DNA of 64,000 bases, taken from Burkholderia sp. FERM BP-3421 (GTDB taxonomy: Bacteria > Pseudomonadota > Gammaproteobacteria > Burkholderiales > Burkholderiaceae). Shown here in pieces: positions 31,374 through 38,984 of this stretch. How positions within the stretch are numbered: the stretch's first letter is position 1; every line of letters starts with the position of its first letter. Both the position numbers and the translations under genes were made by a program. The stretch covers positions 3,162,001 through 3,226,000 of the forward strand of contig NZ_CP117782.1 in NCBI RefSeq assembly GCF_028657905.1. Reading direction: 5' to 3'. Below the pieces are notes generated by a model that was not told the DNA's origin, ran no database searches, and was given only the letters and a program-made list of their open reading frames with translations.

Positions 31374-31625
31374 GCTTGCCTCGTCTCCGTGAATAGGAAT
31401 TGTGAGCGGGTGCGGCAATGGCAGAATGGCTGATCGATGAAGCACGGACGATTATAGACGGAACGTTTACATGGTGGGGAGCGATCGAATGGCGTGTGTT
31501 TACCCGCACGGAGGCAGGCCGGGCGGGGCGCCGCGGCCGATGGTGGACGCTTGGGTGGAAACCGGGTATCCTTGCCGTCTTGCCAGTGCCGCGGTTTTTT
31601 AGGGCCGTAGCGCTGCGTCTCCGAA

Positions 31626-31701
31626 GCGCCCGTAGCTCAATGGATAGAGTACTGCCCTCCGAAGGCAGGGGTTGCTGGTTCGATCCCAGCCGGGCGCGCC
31701 A
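31626..31701 (+). tRNA. tRNA-Arg (anticodon CCG)
   Basis: 76 nt. The acceptor stem is GCGCCCG/CGGGCGC with discriminator G and encoded CCA; the D-arm has AGCTCAATGGATAGAG. The anticodon arm is CTGCC-CTCCGAA-GGCAG with CCG at the anticodon positions, and the T-arm is CTGG-TTCGATC-CCAG. The 3' half is the integration site of the following mobile region. Confidence 0.97.
31657..31675 (+). other. attachment core, left (inside tRNA-Arg)
   Basis: CTCCGAAGGCAGGGGTTGC, from the anticodon loop into the variable region. It recurs exactly at 59134-59152. The anticodon-loop/3'-half position is typical of tyrosine-integrase attachment in tRNA genes. Confidence 0.85.
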
Positions 31702-31852
31702 AGTCTGACAAGGCTTCCAGCGGTTTCGCTATTTCCTCGTTTTTCCCTGCTGCAGCGCAATTTCAGCTGGCCGGCTGCGAGCATCGGCGGTTTCGATGTC
31801 GCGGCACAGCCCGATGACCTGACCTGTGCGGGCTGCGTCTCCCATTTGCGCG

Positions 31853-32137
31853 CTATTGCTGGTGTTTGGGCGGCCGACGGAACCGCGCCAGCAAGCTGAT
31901 CAAGGGAAGCGACAGCAAAAACGCGATTGCAAAGCTGACGAGCAACAGGGCGCCAACGAAAATGTCTTCGTTCTGTTCGCCGCCCACAGATCCCAGTGCG
32001 CGAAACAGCGGCGCCATGACGTTCCAACCTTCTCCGCCGTTGCCGAACCAATGTTCCATCCACGGGAGGGACGTGATGGCAGCTTGAACTGGCAGCGTGA
32101 GCAGCAGCGCAAGCACGATGCGACCGATCAGTTTCAT
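31853..32137 (-). CDS. small membrane protein, probable immunity partner of the DUF2778 toxin
   Basis: 94 residues with two hydrophobic segments: 'IGRIVLALLLTLPVQAAI' near the N-terminus (signal or helix) and 'IFVGALLLVSFAIAFLLSLP' near the C-terminus. The loop between them is soluble ('WMEHWFGNGGEGWNVMAPLF') and would face the periplasm. Its ATG overlaps the TGA of the DUF2778 gene by 4 bp, so the two are translationally coupled. Membrane or periplasmic proteins in this position usually protect the producer from peptidoglycan-targeting effectors. The family itself is not recognised; the role is inferred from context. Base composition is lower in GC than the flanks. Confidence 0.7.
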   Translation of the reverse strand: MKLIGRIVLALLLTLPVQAAITSLPWMEHWFGNGGEGWNVMAPLFRALGSVGGEQNEDIFVGALLLVSFAIAFLLSLPLISLLARFRRPPKHQQ

Positions 32138-32616
32138 CGAACCGTCACCTTTCCATATGCTTTGAGTGTCGTGCCCGGTACCTGGAATGCAGGTTGAGCT
32201 TTCAGGAATGCCCGCAGCCGGTCGAACTGGGCTCGGCTCGATAGTGTGATACAGCCGTCACTTTCGCCAAGGCGGCCGACCGGATGCAGCCGGAAATGGC
32301 CGCGGCGGATGCCGTTGATGGTCGTCCAGTCGTCGATTTTCCCGTCGTTGCGATAGAGCGCAAACCAGTCCGCCCGATGCGTGTGGAGTGAGAGGTCCTT
32401 CGCCGCGTCGTACAGCCAACCGAGATGGCCGCCGCTTTGCCGGTCGACGATATAGTAGGTGCCGGTTGGGAGAGGGCCTTTGTCCTGAACGGCCGTCGAG
32501 TTCGGGTCGTTGACGTATCGGCCGTTTCCAGAGAACGCGGGGACACCGCCGAAGCCGGGGCAATTCAGCACCGACAGATTGTGCCTGTTCAGGGTGAACG
32601 TGCATTCCACTGGCAT
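32134..32616 (-). CDS. DUF2778 (Tlde1-type) L,D-transpeptidase-fold effector
   Basis: 160 residues. The whole protein is one DUF2778 domain: N-terminal 'FTLNRHNLSVLNCPGFG' and 'AFSGNG', and the catalytic region 'HFRLHPVGRLGESDGCITL'. H111, S119 and C122 match the His...Ser-x-Gly-Cys site of the L,D-transpeptidase fold. Tlde1-type proteins are type VI-secreted toxins that cut or alter peptidoglycan tetrapeptides in the periplasm of rivals. There is no signal peptide, as expected for a T6SS cargo. A good ribosome site (GAGGAT) precedes the ATG at 32616. The likely immunity gene overlaps its end. Family assignment is firm; delivery route and target are inferred. Confidence 0.87.
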   Translation of the reverse strand: MPVECTFTLNRHNLSVLNCPGFGGVPAFSGNGRYVNDPNSTAVQDKGPLPTGTYYIVDRQSGGHLGWLYDAAKDLSLHTHRADWFALYRNDGKIDDWTTINGIRRGHFRLHPVGRLGESDGCITLSSRAQFDRLRAFLKAQPAFQVPGTTLKAYGKVTVR

Positions 32617-32869
32617 ATGTGGATCCTCGGAACGTGGCTCTCAGGTGGTTTTCGTTGTGCCGGATCGATGGACTCGATCCTTGGCGCAGCGATAGTGTTA
32701 CACAATGGCCATCTCGAAATAGGCGTTCGCATGAGGATGCAGGCTCGACCGCATGTGTGGCCAGTACGCTGAGGTTTCAATTCGGTTTCACCCGGAGAGC
32801 TTGAAATTCGCGATTCGCGATTCGCATAAAGCATTGATTCTCAAGAAAGCGCGCCGCTAATCCGCAACC

Positions 32870-32904
32870 CCGAAGGCAGGGGGCGATCCCAGCCGGGCGC
32901 GCCA
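32870..32904 (+). other. second, damaged copy of the tRNA-Arg 3' half
   Basis: CCGAAGGCAGGGG followed by CGATCCCAGCCGGGCGCGCCA (the latter split here as CGATCCCAGC then CGGGCGCGCCA). Compared with 31659-31701 it lacks 8 nt of the T-arm (TTGCTGGTT replaced by G), so it cannot be a tRNA. It lies 24 bp outside the integrase gene end and marks an older or inner attachment site. Confidence 0.85.
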
Positions 32905-32927
32905 ATTGCCACGAGGCTTCCCTCGTT

Positions 32928-34013
32928 TCATCCCCCCTCCCGATGTACCTGAACTGCACCTACGTCGCGCGTCAGCGGGCTCACCCATTGCGTCAAATGC
33001 TCCGCCGACAGGTGCGCATAGCGCTGCACCATCTCCATCGTTTCCCAGCCGCCCAGCTCCTTGAGCACCTGCAACGGCGTGCCGCGCTGAACGTGCCAGC
33101 TCGCCCAGGTATGGCGCAGGTCGTGCCAGCGGAAGTCCTCGATGCCCGCGCGCGCCAGCGCCTTCTTCCACGCCGCGGTCGAGGTCTGCCGCACCGGCCG
33201 GCCGCGATACACGAACACGCTGTCCCGATACGCCGGATGCCGCTGCGCCGCCAACTGCCGGCGCAGCACCGCGAGCGCCGTCTCGGACAAGGGCACCGCG
33301 ATCGCCTTGCGCGCCTTCGCCTGGTCCGGATGGATCCACGCGATGCGCCGCGCAAGATCAACCTGCGACCACTGCAGGCCCGTCACGTTGGCGCGCCGCA
33401 AGCCGGTTTCCAGGCTGAAGCGCGCCATCTGAGCGAGATGCGTCGGCAGCGCGGTCAGCAGCGTGTCGGCCTGCGCCGGCGTGAGCCAGCGGATGCGCCG
33501 GCCGGTCGTGCGGCCGCGCGGCGTGACGGGCGCGCGATCGAGCCATTCCCATGCCACCGCCGCGTTCAACACCGCCTTCAGCACGCCCGTCACGCGCCGC
33601 ACCGTCGCCGCGCTGACCCGCCCGCCCGTCGGCTTCGGGCCCGCGCGCGTGAGCACGACGCGCGGTTCGTCGCGCTTCGCCCGGGCGATCGCGTCGATCG
33701 TCGCGCGGTCGATGGCCGCGAGCGGCACGCCCGCCAGGTGACGATCGAGCCAGCGCAGGTGCGTCTTGGTCGTCTCCAGGCTCGCGATGCCCTCGCGCTC
33801 GCTCACGTAACGCACGACCGCGTCGTTCCACAGATGCCGCGGCCGCCTTCCGAGCTTCGCCACATCCCACAGCTCGGCCTTCAGGCGGTCGTGGAACTCC
33901 TGCGCGCGGACTTTGTCGCGGGTGCCAGTGCTGCCTTGTAGCGGCTTTCCGCCGCCAGGCGGGTACAGCTTGTAATACCAGTTCGGACTGCCGGTTCGTT
34001 GATAGAGCGACAT
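32928..34013 (-). CDS. int: phage tyrosine-family integrase
   Basis: 361 residues. The SAM-like core-binding domain covers about 60-160 and the catalytic domain about 170-345. Active-site residues are visible: R206 in 'TGLRRANV', H298 and R300 in 'WHDLRHTWAS', W323 in 'GGWETMEM', and nucleophile Y332 in 'VQRYAHLS'. It catalyses site-specific recombination at tRNA-Arg. The gene ends 24 bp from the inner att copy, the normal place for int. The N-terminus 'MSLYQRTGSPNWYYKLYPPG' is typical of Burkholderia P2-like integrases. Confidence 0.95.
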   Translation of the reverse strand: MSLYQRTGSPNWYYKLYPPGGGKPLQGSTGTRDKVRAQEFHDRLKAELWDVAKLGRRPRHLWNDAVVRYVSEREGIASLETTKTHLRWLDRHLAGVPLAAIDRATIDAIARAKRDEPRVVLTRAGPKPTGGRVSAATVRRVTGVLKAVLNAAVAWEWLDRAPVTPRGRTTGRRIRWLTPAQADTLLTALPTHLAQMARFSLETGLRRANVTGLQWSQVDLARRIAWIHPDQAKARKAIAVPLSETALAVLRRQLAAQRHPAYRDSVFVYRGRPVRQTSTAAWKKALARAGIEDFRWHDLRHTWASWHVQRGTPLQVLKELGGWETMEMVQRYAHLSAEHLTQWVSPLTRDVGAVQVHREGG

Positions 34014-34231
34014 GCGGTTTCATCCAGGCCAGGGTGAGCGGGGGGCGGGCGGTCCGGCGTCCATTCGCCGGCGAGATAGCGCTGCAGCGCGAGCAGCGAG
34101 AAGATCCAGCGCTTGCCGACCTTGCGGCCGGGCAGCGCGCCCGCCTTCGCCTTGAGGCGCACGGTTTCAGGATGGGCGCCGAGCAGCGCGGCCGCGGCGA
34201 TCAGATCGAGCGTCTGGATAACTGGGTTCAT
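33881..34231 (-). CDS. excisionase-like HTH protein
   Basis: 116 residues. The first 60 form a MerR-like/excisionase winged helix ('IAAAALLGAHPETVRLKAKA', 'GRKVGKRWIFSLLALQRYL'). Such proteins act as directionality factors or control int. The second half overlaps the start of int by 133 bp in another frame and is low in recognisable structure, so the true protein may be functionally just the HTH. Its ATG overlaps the stop of the upstream Ash-like gene by 4 bp. Confidence 0.72.
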   Translation of the reverse strand: MNPVIQTLDLIAAAALLGAHPETVRLKAKAGALPGRKVGKRWIFSLLALQRYLAGEWTPDRPPPAHPGLDETACRSINEPAVRTGITSCTRLAAESRYKAALAPATKSARRSSTTA

Positions 34232-34596
34232 CGGCGGCCTCCTCGTCGACCGGACGGCACGCCCACACGCAGCGCAACGCGTGGACTCGTGGCCTGCCCG
34301 TCGCGCGTGCGCAACGCATTGATGGATAAGGGATGGCGGGCGGTATGTCGCCACGCGTCCGACACATGGCGCGGCCCGGACTCGTGGCGCGCCGCGCGGC
34401 CGCGCTCGCCGACTCCTGGCGAAACGGCCGCAACCCGTGGCGTCGCGTCCGGCGCGCGGCCGGTTGCGGCACGCTGTCTTTTTTCTTTCTCTTTCAATAA
34501 CTTGAAGAGAAGAGAAAGAAAGAAGGAACGGTGGCCCCAGGCCGCGCCATTGCTGGCGTTGCACATCCCACTGATGGCGATATGACCGCTTTTCAT
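34228..34596 (-). CDS. Ash-family phage protein
   Basis: 122 residues. The N-terminus 'MKSGHIAISGMCNASNGAAW' with the following hydrophobic 'SFFLSLLFKLL' and Lys-rich run matches the layout of the phage Ash family (named after P4 ash), small proteins in phage early regions linked to control of the lytic switch. The rest is basic and disordered-looking. The start at 34596 is supported by GAGGAAA 9 nt upstream. It is translationally coupled to the HTH gene (4-bp overlap). Family call is from memory of the motif. Confidence 0.6.
   Translation of the reverse strand: MKSGHIAISGMCNASNGAAWGHRSFFLSLLFKLLKEKEKRQRAATGRAPDATPRVAAVSPGVGERGRAARHESGPRHVSDAWRHTARHPLSINALRTRDGQATSPRVALRVGVPSGRRGGRR
34483..34520. 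repeat. A/T-rich inverted repeat inside the Ash-like gene
   Basis: TTCTTTCTCTT (34483-34493) and AAGAGAAAGAA (34510-34520) can form an 11-bp A/T hairpin, the most A+T-rich spot in the early region. It lies within the coding frame of the Ash-like gene (its Lys/Glu-rich codons), so it may be only codon driven; a binding or processing role is possible. Confidence 0.4.
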
Positions 34597-34703
34597 GGCG
34601 CGGTTTTCCTCGCGAATCAAGCACTTGCGATACGCGCCGGCCGAATGCCGTGATTCCGGCGCGCTGTGTGCCGTCTCCCGCGCGGGCGTGGTCCGCAGGC
34701 GGC

Positions 34704-37472
34704 TCATCGCAGATCCTCCCGCACGGCGACGTGCAGGCCGAAGCCCGCGAGCCGCGCGAGCGACACCGGCGTCAGGTACGGCACGCGGCGCAGGCAGATG
34801 CGGCGCTCGACCTCCTTCTCGCCGACCACCACGCCCGCGTGGTGCAGCTGCTTCTTGAAGACCCGGTCCGACTTCACCGGCAGGCTGTTCCACTTGTCGC
34901 GCAGCGCGCTCGTGTGCGCGATGTGGTCCATCACGTGGCCGGTGCGCAGCAGCAGGCAAAGCTCGCCGTCGATCGTGTCGAACGTATGCGGGTGCTTGAA
35001 GTTGCCGCTGTCGATCTCCGACAGCACGGTCTCCATGATCCATACCCACGGCTCGCGGTCGGCGCTCGTCTCGGCGATGTGGCTGTTCATCTCGGCGAGC
35101 AGGTCGCGTTCGAAGTCGCCCTCGTCCGGGTCCATGCCGGCGAACTCGCACAGGTAGCGCCACGCGAGCGCGACCGCGGCGTAGTTGCCGGCCATCCGCA
35201 GCGCGCCGTCGTCCGCGCCGCTCGCGCGGCTGCCCGCGAGGCAGCGCTCGCGCAGCGCGCGGTACTGTTCGAGGACGTTGCGCGGCGCGAGGCTCGCGAG
35301 GAACGCGAGCCATTCGCGCACCGGGAAGCGCGGCAGCTCGTCGGGCAGGAGCGGGCCGCGCTTGCCCGTCAGCGTGGTGCGCACCAGCTTGCCGAGCAGG
35401 CTGCGCACCGGCACGTCCTCGCCGGCGAGCATCACCGGCGCGCACAGCAGGTATTCCGTCATGTCCGCGCCGCGTCGCGTGATCGTGTACTGATAGTTCT
35501 CCTGCAGCAGCCCGACCGCCTTGTCGATCACGTCCTGGCGGCGCGCCGACAGTTCCTCCCAGCCGACCGGATGGCTCGTGTGGCTGACGCTCGTGAGCAG
35601 CCGGAATTCGGTCTGCAGCGATTGCCCCGAGAACATCGTGAACGCGAGCGTGCGTTCGAGGCGCTTGATCAGCGTCGACTTGCCCGCGCCCTTGTCGGCC
35701 TGCACGGTCAGGTGCGGCCAGAAGCCGAGCAGCGCCTTCAGGTGGCCGCCGAGCCCCCACACGAGCGGCAGCGCCGCCGCGTTCTGCCGGAAGGTCTGCT
35801 GATACGCGGCGATCACGCGGCGCGCGTCGCCGCGCGGCCCCGACGGGAAGCTCAGGTTGTGATACGGACACTGCTTGTCCGCTTCGGTGAAGTAGCAGTC
35901 GGGGCCTTCGTTCACGATCAGCCGGCCGTCGCGCCAGGCGAGGCCGACGAAGTTCACCGCGTGGCGCGCGCCGAGATCCGCGCCGCGCTCCAGGATGTTC
36001 ACCATGCGCAGGAACGGCGCGCGCGCCCAGATCGGCCCGAACTTCGACCACTGGTCGGTGTTGTGCAACTGGTCGTCGAGCATCACGCGGCGGATCAGCG
36101 TCGCGCCGTGGCGCGGCGCCTGGACCGACACCGCGAAATAGACGGTCGGCGCCTGGTCGGCGTCGCCCGTCATCGTCGAGGTGGCGCTCGCGACCGCGAC
36201 GCGGCTGATCGACGCGATCCGGAAGCCGCACAGGTCGACCAGCACGGGCGTCTCGATGCCGGTCTCGTCGTTGCGTTCGAGCTTCGCGATATGGCTCGTG
36301 AAGTCGGGCCGCGTGCGGAAGCGCCAGTACTGCGCGAAGTCGTGCGGCGGCAGGAAGATGCGCGGCCGCCCGCGCCGGCTGTCGTCGCCGGGCAGGCCCG
36401 CGATCAGCCACGGCTCGTAGTGTTCGAGCGCGCGGCGCAGCGCGGCGACGCCGCGCTGCCGCAGGTAGTCGTTGACGTCGTTGAGCGGTGCGGCGTCGGG
36501 CTCGCCGTCGGCGAGATCGGCGCGCCACTCGCGCTGGTCGACCAGCACCGCGCTCACGTTCAGGCCCGTCAGCCGTTCGTACAGGGCCCAGGCGGCCTCG
36601 GGCCCGGGGCGCTGGCCGGCGCGCGGGTGGCCGTCGGGAAACGGTTCGTCGTTGTCGAGGCAGATCACGGCCTGCTTGCCGCGCAGGAACGAGAAGTCGA
36701 TCCGCGCGACGTTCGCCAGGCCGCGCAGCGCGTAGGCGGCCGCGCCCGGCAGCGCGCAGCTGTCGACCGACAGCGCGTTGATCGCGCTCTCGACGAGCAC
36801 CACGCGCTGCGCTTGCGCCAGCCGGCGCGGATCGGCGGTCCAGCCGTAGCCGGCCTTGTCGCCGTGGGTCTGGGTCTTCACGTCGCCGTTGAGCGCGGGG
36901 TCGAGATAGCGCACGTCGACCGCGACGATCTCGTGCCCGGCCGGCGCGCGCACGATGAACGCGGCGGCGGGCCCGCCGTGGCCGACGTTGCCCGGCGGCG
37001 TCTTCATGCTGGCCCAGTCGTTGAAGCCGACGGTGCGCGCGTGCAGCGCGGCGTCGAGCGCGTCGGCCGCGATGCCGCGCCCGGCGAGATAGTCGCGGGC
37101 CTGCTCGCGGGCCGCGATGCAGCGCTCGGCGATGTAGTCGACCGTGGTCTTGTCGCGCCGCGCGACGCCGGTCGCCGGCGGGCCGGACGGGATCCCGTAG
37201 GCGTCGTGCAGATAGCGCAGCGCGTCGGCGACGGTGCCGCCGCGCGCGTACATCACGAGGTCGATGCACGAGCCGCCGACGTCCGCGCTGTGGTCGCGCC
37301 AGCCGGTGCCGTGCTTGGGGTGGTGCTGGAAGATCGACAGCGACGGCTGCCGGTCCTCGTGCGCGGGCGAGTGGTACAGCGCGCGCTCGCCGCCGCGGCC
37401 GCGCTTGAGGCCGAGGCGGCCGGCGAGGTCGTGCAGGTCGATGCGCTGTTTCAGTTCGTCGATCGAAGCCAT
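34704..37472 (-). CDS. phage replication protein: toprim primase with P-loop ATPase domain
   Basis: 922 residues. The N-terminus (1-100) has the shape of a DnaG-type zinc-ribbon domain ('YHSPAHEDRQPSLSIFQHHP', 'GGSCIDLVMYARGGTVADAL'), but most of the usual Cys ligands are missing. A toprim-like region follows near 224-275 ('VVLVESAINALS', 'AVICLDNDEP'). A P-loop ATPase lies near 590 ('LTVQADKGAGKSTLIKRLE'), probably the helicase part. It corresponds to the large primase of Burkholderia P2-like phages and would start replication of the excised element. Upstream small genes on the same strand probably share its early transcript. Confidence 0.8.
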   Translation of the reverse strand: MASIDELKQRIDLHDLAGRLGLKRGRGGERALYHSPAHEDRQPSLSIFQHHPKHGTGWRDHSADVGGSCIDLVMYARGGTVADALRYLHDAYGIPSGPPATGVARRDKTTVDYIAERCIAAREQARDYLAGRGIAADALDAALHARTVGFNDWASMKTPPGNVGHGGPAAAFIVRAPAGHEIVAVDVRYLDPALNGDVKTQTHGDKAGYGWTADPRRLAQAQRVVLVESAINALSVDSCALPGAAAYALRGLANVARIDFSFLRGKQAVICLDNDEPFPDGHPRAGQRPGPEAAWALYERLTGLNVSAVLVDQREWRADLADGEPDAAPLNDVNDYLRQRGVAALRRALEHYEPWLIAGLPGDDSRRGRPRIFLPPHDFAQYWRFRTRPDFTSHIAKLERNDETGIETPVLVDLCGFRIASISRVAVASATSTMTGDADQAPTVYFAVSVQAPRHGATLIRRVMLDDQLHNTDQWSKFGPIWARAPFLRMVNILERGADLGARHAVNFVGLAWRDGRLIVNEGPDCYFTEADKQCPYHNLSFPSGPRGDARRVIAAYQQTFRQNAAALPLVWGLGGHLKALLGFWPHLTVQADKGAGKSTLIKRLERTLAFTMFSGQSLQTEFRLLTSVSHTSHPVGWEELSARRQDVIDKAVGLLQENYQYTITRRGADMTEYLLCAPVMLAGEDVPVRSLLGKLVRTTLTGKRGPLLPDELPRFPVREWLAFLASLAPRNVLEQYRALRERCLAGSRASGADDGALRMAGNYAAVALAWRYLCEFAGMDPDEGDFERDLLAEMNSHIAETSADREPWVWIMETVLSEIDSGNFKHPHTFDTIDGELCLLLRTGHVMDHIAHTSALRDKWNSLPVKSDRVFKKQLHHAGVVVGEKEVERRICLRRVPYLTPVSLARLAGFGLHVAVREDLR

Positions 37473-37535
37473 GATTGCGGACGCGGTTCTACAGGGATCG
37501 GGAAAGCGGCGGCGGCGAGCCGTGCGGGCCGGTGG

Positions 37536-37742
37536 TCACGCACCATGCGCGCCTCGCGTCGGCAGCGCCCAGGCGAGCAGGGCCAGCAGCAGGATCAGCG
37601 TCGCGCATGCGGCGCCGAACGCGGCGAGCCGAGCGGGCGGCTGGCCGGCGCGCCGCACGAGGCGCGCGACGGCGTCGGTGAGGCCCGCGAGCGTGAAGGC
37701 GAGCAGCGCGAGCAGGCCGAGGTTGAACAGGGTGTTTTTCAT
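37536..37742 (-). CDS. small two-helix membrane protein, unknown
   Basis: 68 residues. Two hydrophobic segments ('TLFNLGLLALLAFTLAGL' and 'ACATLILLLALLAWAL') are separated by a basic loop. ATG at 37742 follows AGGAG. It sits in the early operon between the Ogr-like gene and the primase. The family is not recognised. Confidence 0.65.
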   Translation of the reverse strand: MKNTLFNLGLLALLAFTLAGLTDAVARLVRRAGQPPARLAAFGAACATLILLLALLAWALPTRGAHGA

Positions 37743-37853
37743 CGAGGTCTCCTGGCGGCGGCGCACGGTGGGGCCTGCCCACGCGACGCCGGGCAAAACG
37801 AGTCCCTCGCGCCGCGCAGGCACGATGCGAGGAAACGGGGAACGCGCTGGGGT

Positions 37854-38102
37854 TTAGCCGGGCAGGTCCAGCTGCTGTTCGAGCCGCTCGCGCACGTGCG
37901 GCGACAGCGGCAGGTTCAGCGACAGGTCGGGCGTCGCCGACGGCGACAGCGTGCGGGCGAACTCCATGTTCACCACATAGGTGTGGCCGCACTCGGGATT
38001 CGAGCAGGCGAAGGTCACTTCACGGAACGTGAGGGACATGTCGCGGCTGCTGCGCGCGGTGGCGCGCGCGCGGCAATGCGGGCAGCGGTTCAGGATGCGC
38101 AT
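37854..38102 (-). CDS. ogr: Ogr/Delta-type zinc-finger activator of phage late genes
   Basis: 82 residues. The zinc-binding motif C-x2-C-x(22)-C-x4-C is seen as 'CPHC' and 'CSNPECGHTYV', exactly the Ogr/Delta layout. In P2 Ogr contacts RNA polymerase alpha and switches on the late (tail and lysis) promoters. Here it should activate the tail operon of this element. It lies in the leftward early operon rather than beside gpD as in P2, an arrangement shared by Burkholderia P2-like phages. Confidence 0.9.
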   Translation of the reverse strand: MRILNRCPHCRARATARSSRDMSLTFREVTFACSNPECGHTYVVNMEFARTLSPSATPDLSLNLPLSPHVRERLEQQLDLPG

Positions 38103-38169
38103 GGAATCGGGCTCCGGAGCGGGAACGGGCGCGCGAGGCGGGCGGGAACGGACGGGGCGCGCATCGGCG

Positions 38170-38421
38170 TCAGTCCTGGGGCGCGTCGGCGCCCGATGCA
38201 GCGGCGCCCGACACGTCGGCCTCCGGCGCAGCGCTTTTCTCGACGTAGCGGTCGAGGCCTTCGAGGTAGACGAGCCGCGCGATGCTCGACATCGAACGGC
38301 GCTGCCGCTCGGACAGTTGTGCGAGCGTATGCTGCTCATGCGGCATCAGCCGCATGTACACCGGCTTGCTCGACAGCACGCCGCGCGGGGAGCGGGACAT
38401 GGGGATTCGTTTGGTGGACAT
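38170..38421 (-). CDS. small ribbon-helix-helix-like DNA-binding protein
   Basis: 83 residues. The centre 'PVYMRLMPHEQHTLAQLSER' followed by 'SSIARLVYLEGLDRYVEK' fits a ribbon-helix-helix (Arc/CopG) fold. The tail is acidic/Ala-rich and likely flexible. It is the first gene read from the leftward early promoter, in the position of P2 cox, so it may repress the lysogenic side or assist excision. CAGGAAG precedes the ATG. Role inferred from place. Confidence 0.7.
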   Translation of the reverse strand: MSTKRIPMSRSPRGVLSSKPVYMRLMPHEQHTLAQLSERQRRSMSSIARLVYLEGLDRYVEKSAAPEADVSGAAASGADAPQD

Positions 38422-38459
38422 GACGGATATACTTCCTGTCGTTAACCTTGCACAAGTTC

Positions 38460-38488
38460 ATAATACACACCATTCGGTGTGCTTTCAA
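38460..38488 (-). promoter_or_regulatory. leftward early promoter with internal operator
   Basis: Read leftwards: TTGAAA (38488-38483), a 17-nt spacer, TATTAT (38465-38460). The spacer is almost filled by a perfect dyad CACACC-GAAT-GGTGTG (38466-38481). A repressor bound there would block RNA polymerase, as expected for a phage C repressor. The ribbon-helix-helix gene starts 39 nt downstream; the repressor gene diverges from 38505. Confidence 0.82.
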
Positions 38489-38504
38489 CATCCAAACAAA
38501 CCAA

Positions 38505-38924
38505 ATGGAAAGTATCGGTGAGCGCCTGCGCGCGGAGCGCAAGCGCATCGCGCTGTCGTTGCGCGCGTTCGGCGAACGCGGCGGCGTCACGGAAAAGACC
38601 CAGGTGCTGTACGAGAAGGGTGAGCGGGCGCCGGACGCCCATTACCTGGTCGGCATCGGGGCGGCCGGCGTCGACCTGCTGTTCGTGCTGACGGGCGTAC
38701 GCGCGGCGAGCGCGCTGGACGCGGACGAAGCCGCGCTGCTGGCGGGCTATCGCGGGCTGGACGAGCAGGGCCGCGCGGGGGTGCGGGCACTGATCGGCGG
38801 TTTGCGTGCGCCGGCGGCGATGACGTTCAAGGGTGACGTCGGCCAGCAGATCCAGGGCGACGCGACGTTCCACGGCAATGTCGAACTCAATCTCGGAGGT
38901 GGACGCGCGAAGAAACGGAAGTAG
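38505..38924 (+). CDS. phage XRE-type repressor (C/CI-like)
   Basis: 139 residues. The N-terminal 65 residues form a lambda-repressor-like HTH ('GERLRAERKRIALSLRAFGE', 'VTEKTQVLYEKGERAPDAHY'). The C-terminal part contains 'MTFKGDVGQQIQGDATFHGN', a short repeat-like beta tail seen in several phage regulators. There is no peptidase (LexA-like) domain, so induction would be RecA-cleavage independent, like P2 C. The start at 38505 is chosen because the HTH begins there; an in-frame ATG at 38448 lies within the promoter. It is divergent from the early operon. Confidence 0.85.
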   Translation: MESIGERLRAERKRIALSLRAFGERGGVTEKTQVLYEKGERAPDAHYLVGIGAAGVDLLFVLTGVRAASALDADEAALLAGYRGLDEQGRAGVRALIGGLRAPAAMTFKGDVGQQIQGDATFHGNVELNLGGGRAKKRK

Positions 38925-38984
38925 CCCTTCCCCCGCCCCAGGCCAGGGCGGTATCGAGCTGATTTGTGACAAACGGTACGGAAA

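Noticed and set aside
32870..32904. Second tRNA-Arg gene
   Set aside because: Only the 3' half is present and the T-arm has lost 8 nt, so it cannot fold as a tRNA; it is an attachment-site remnant.
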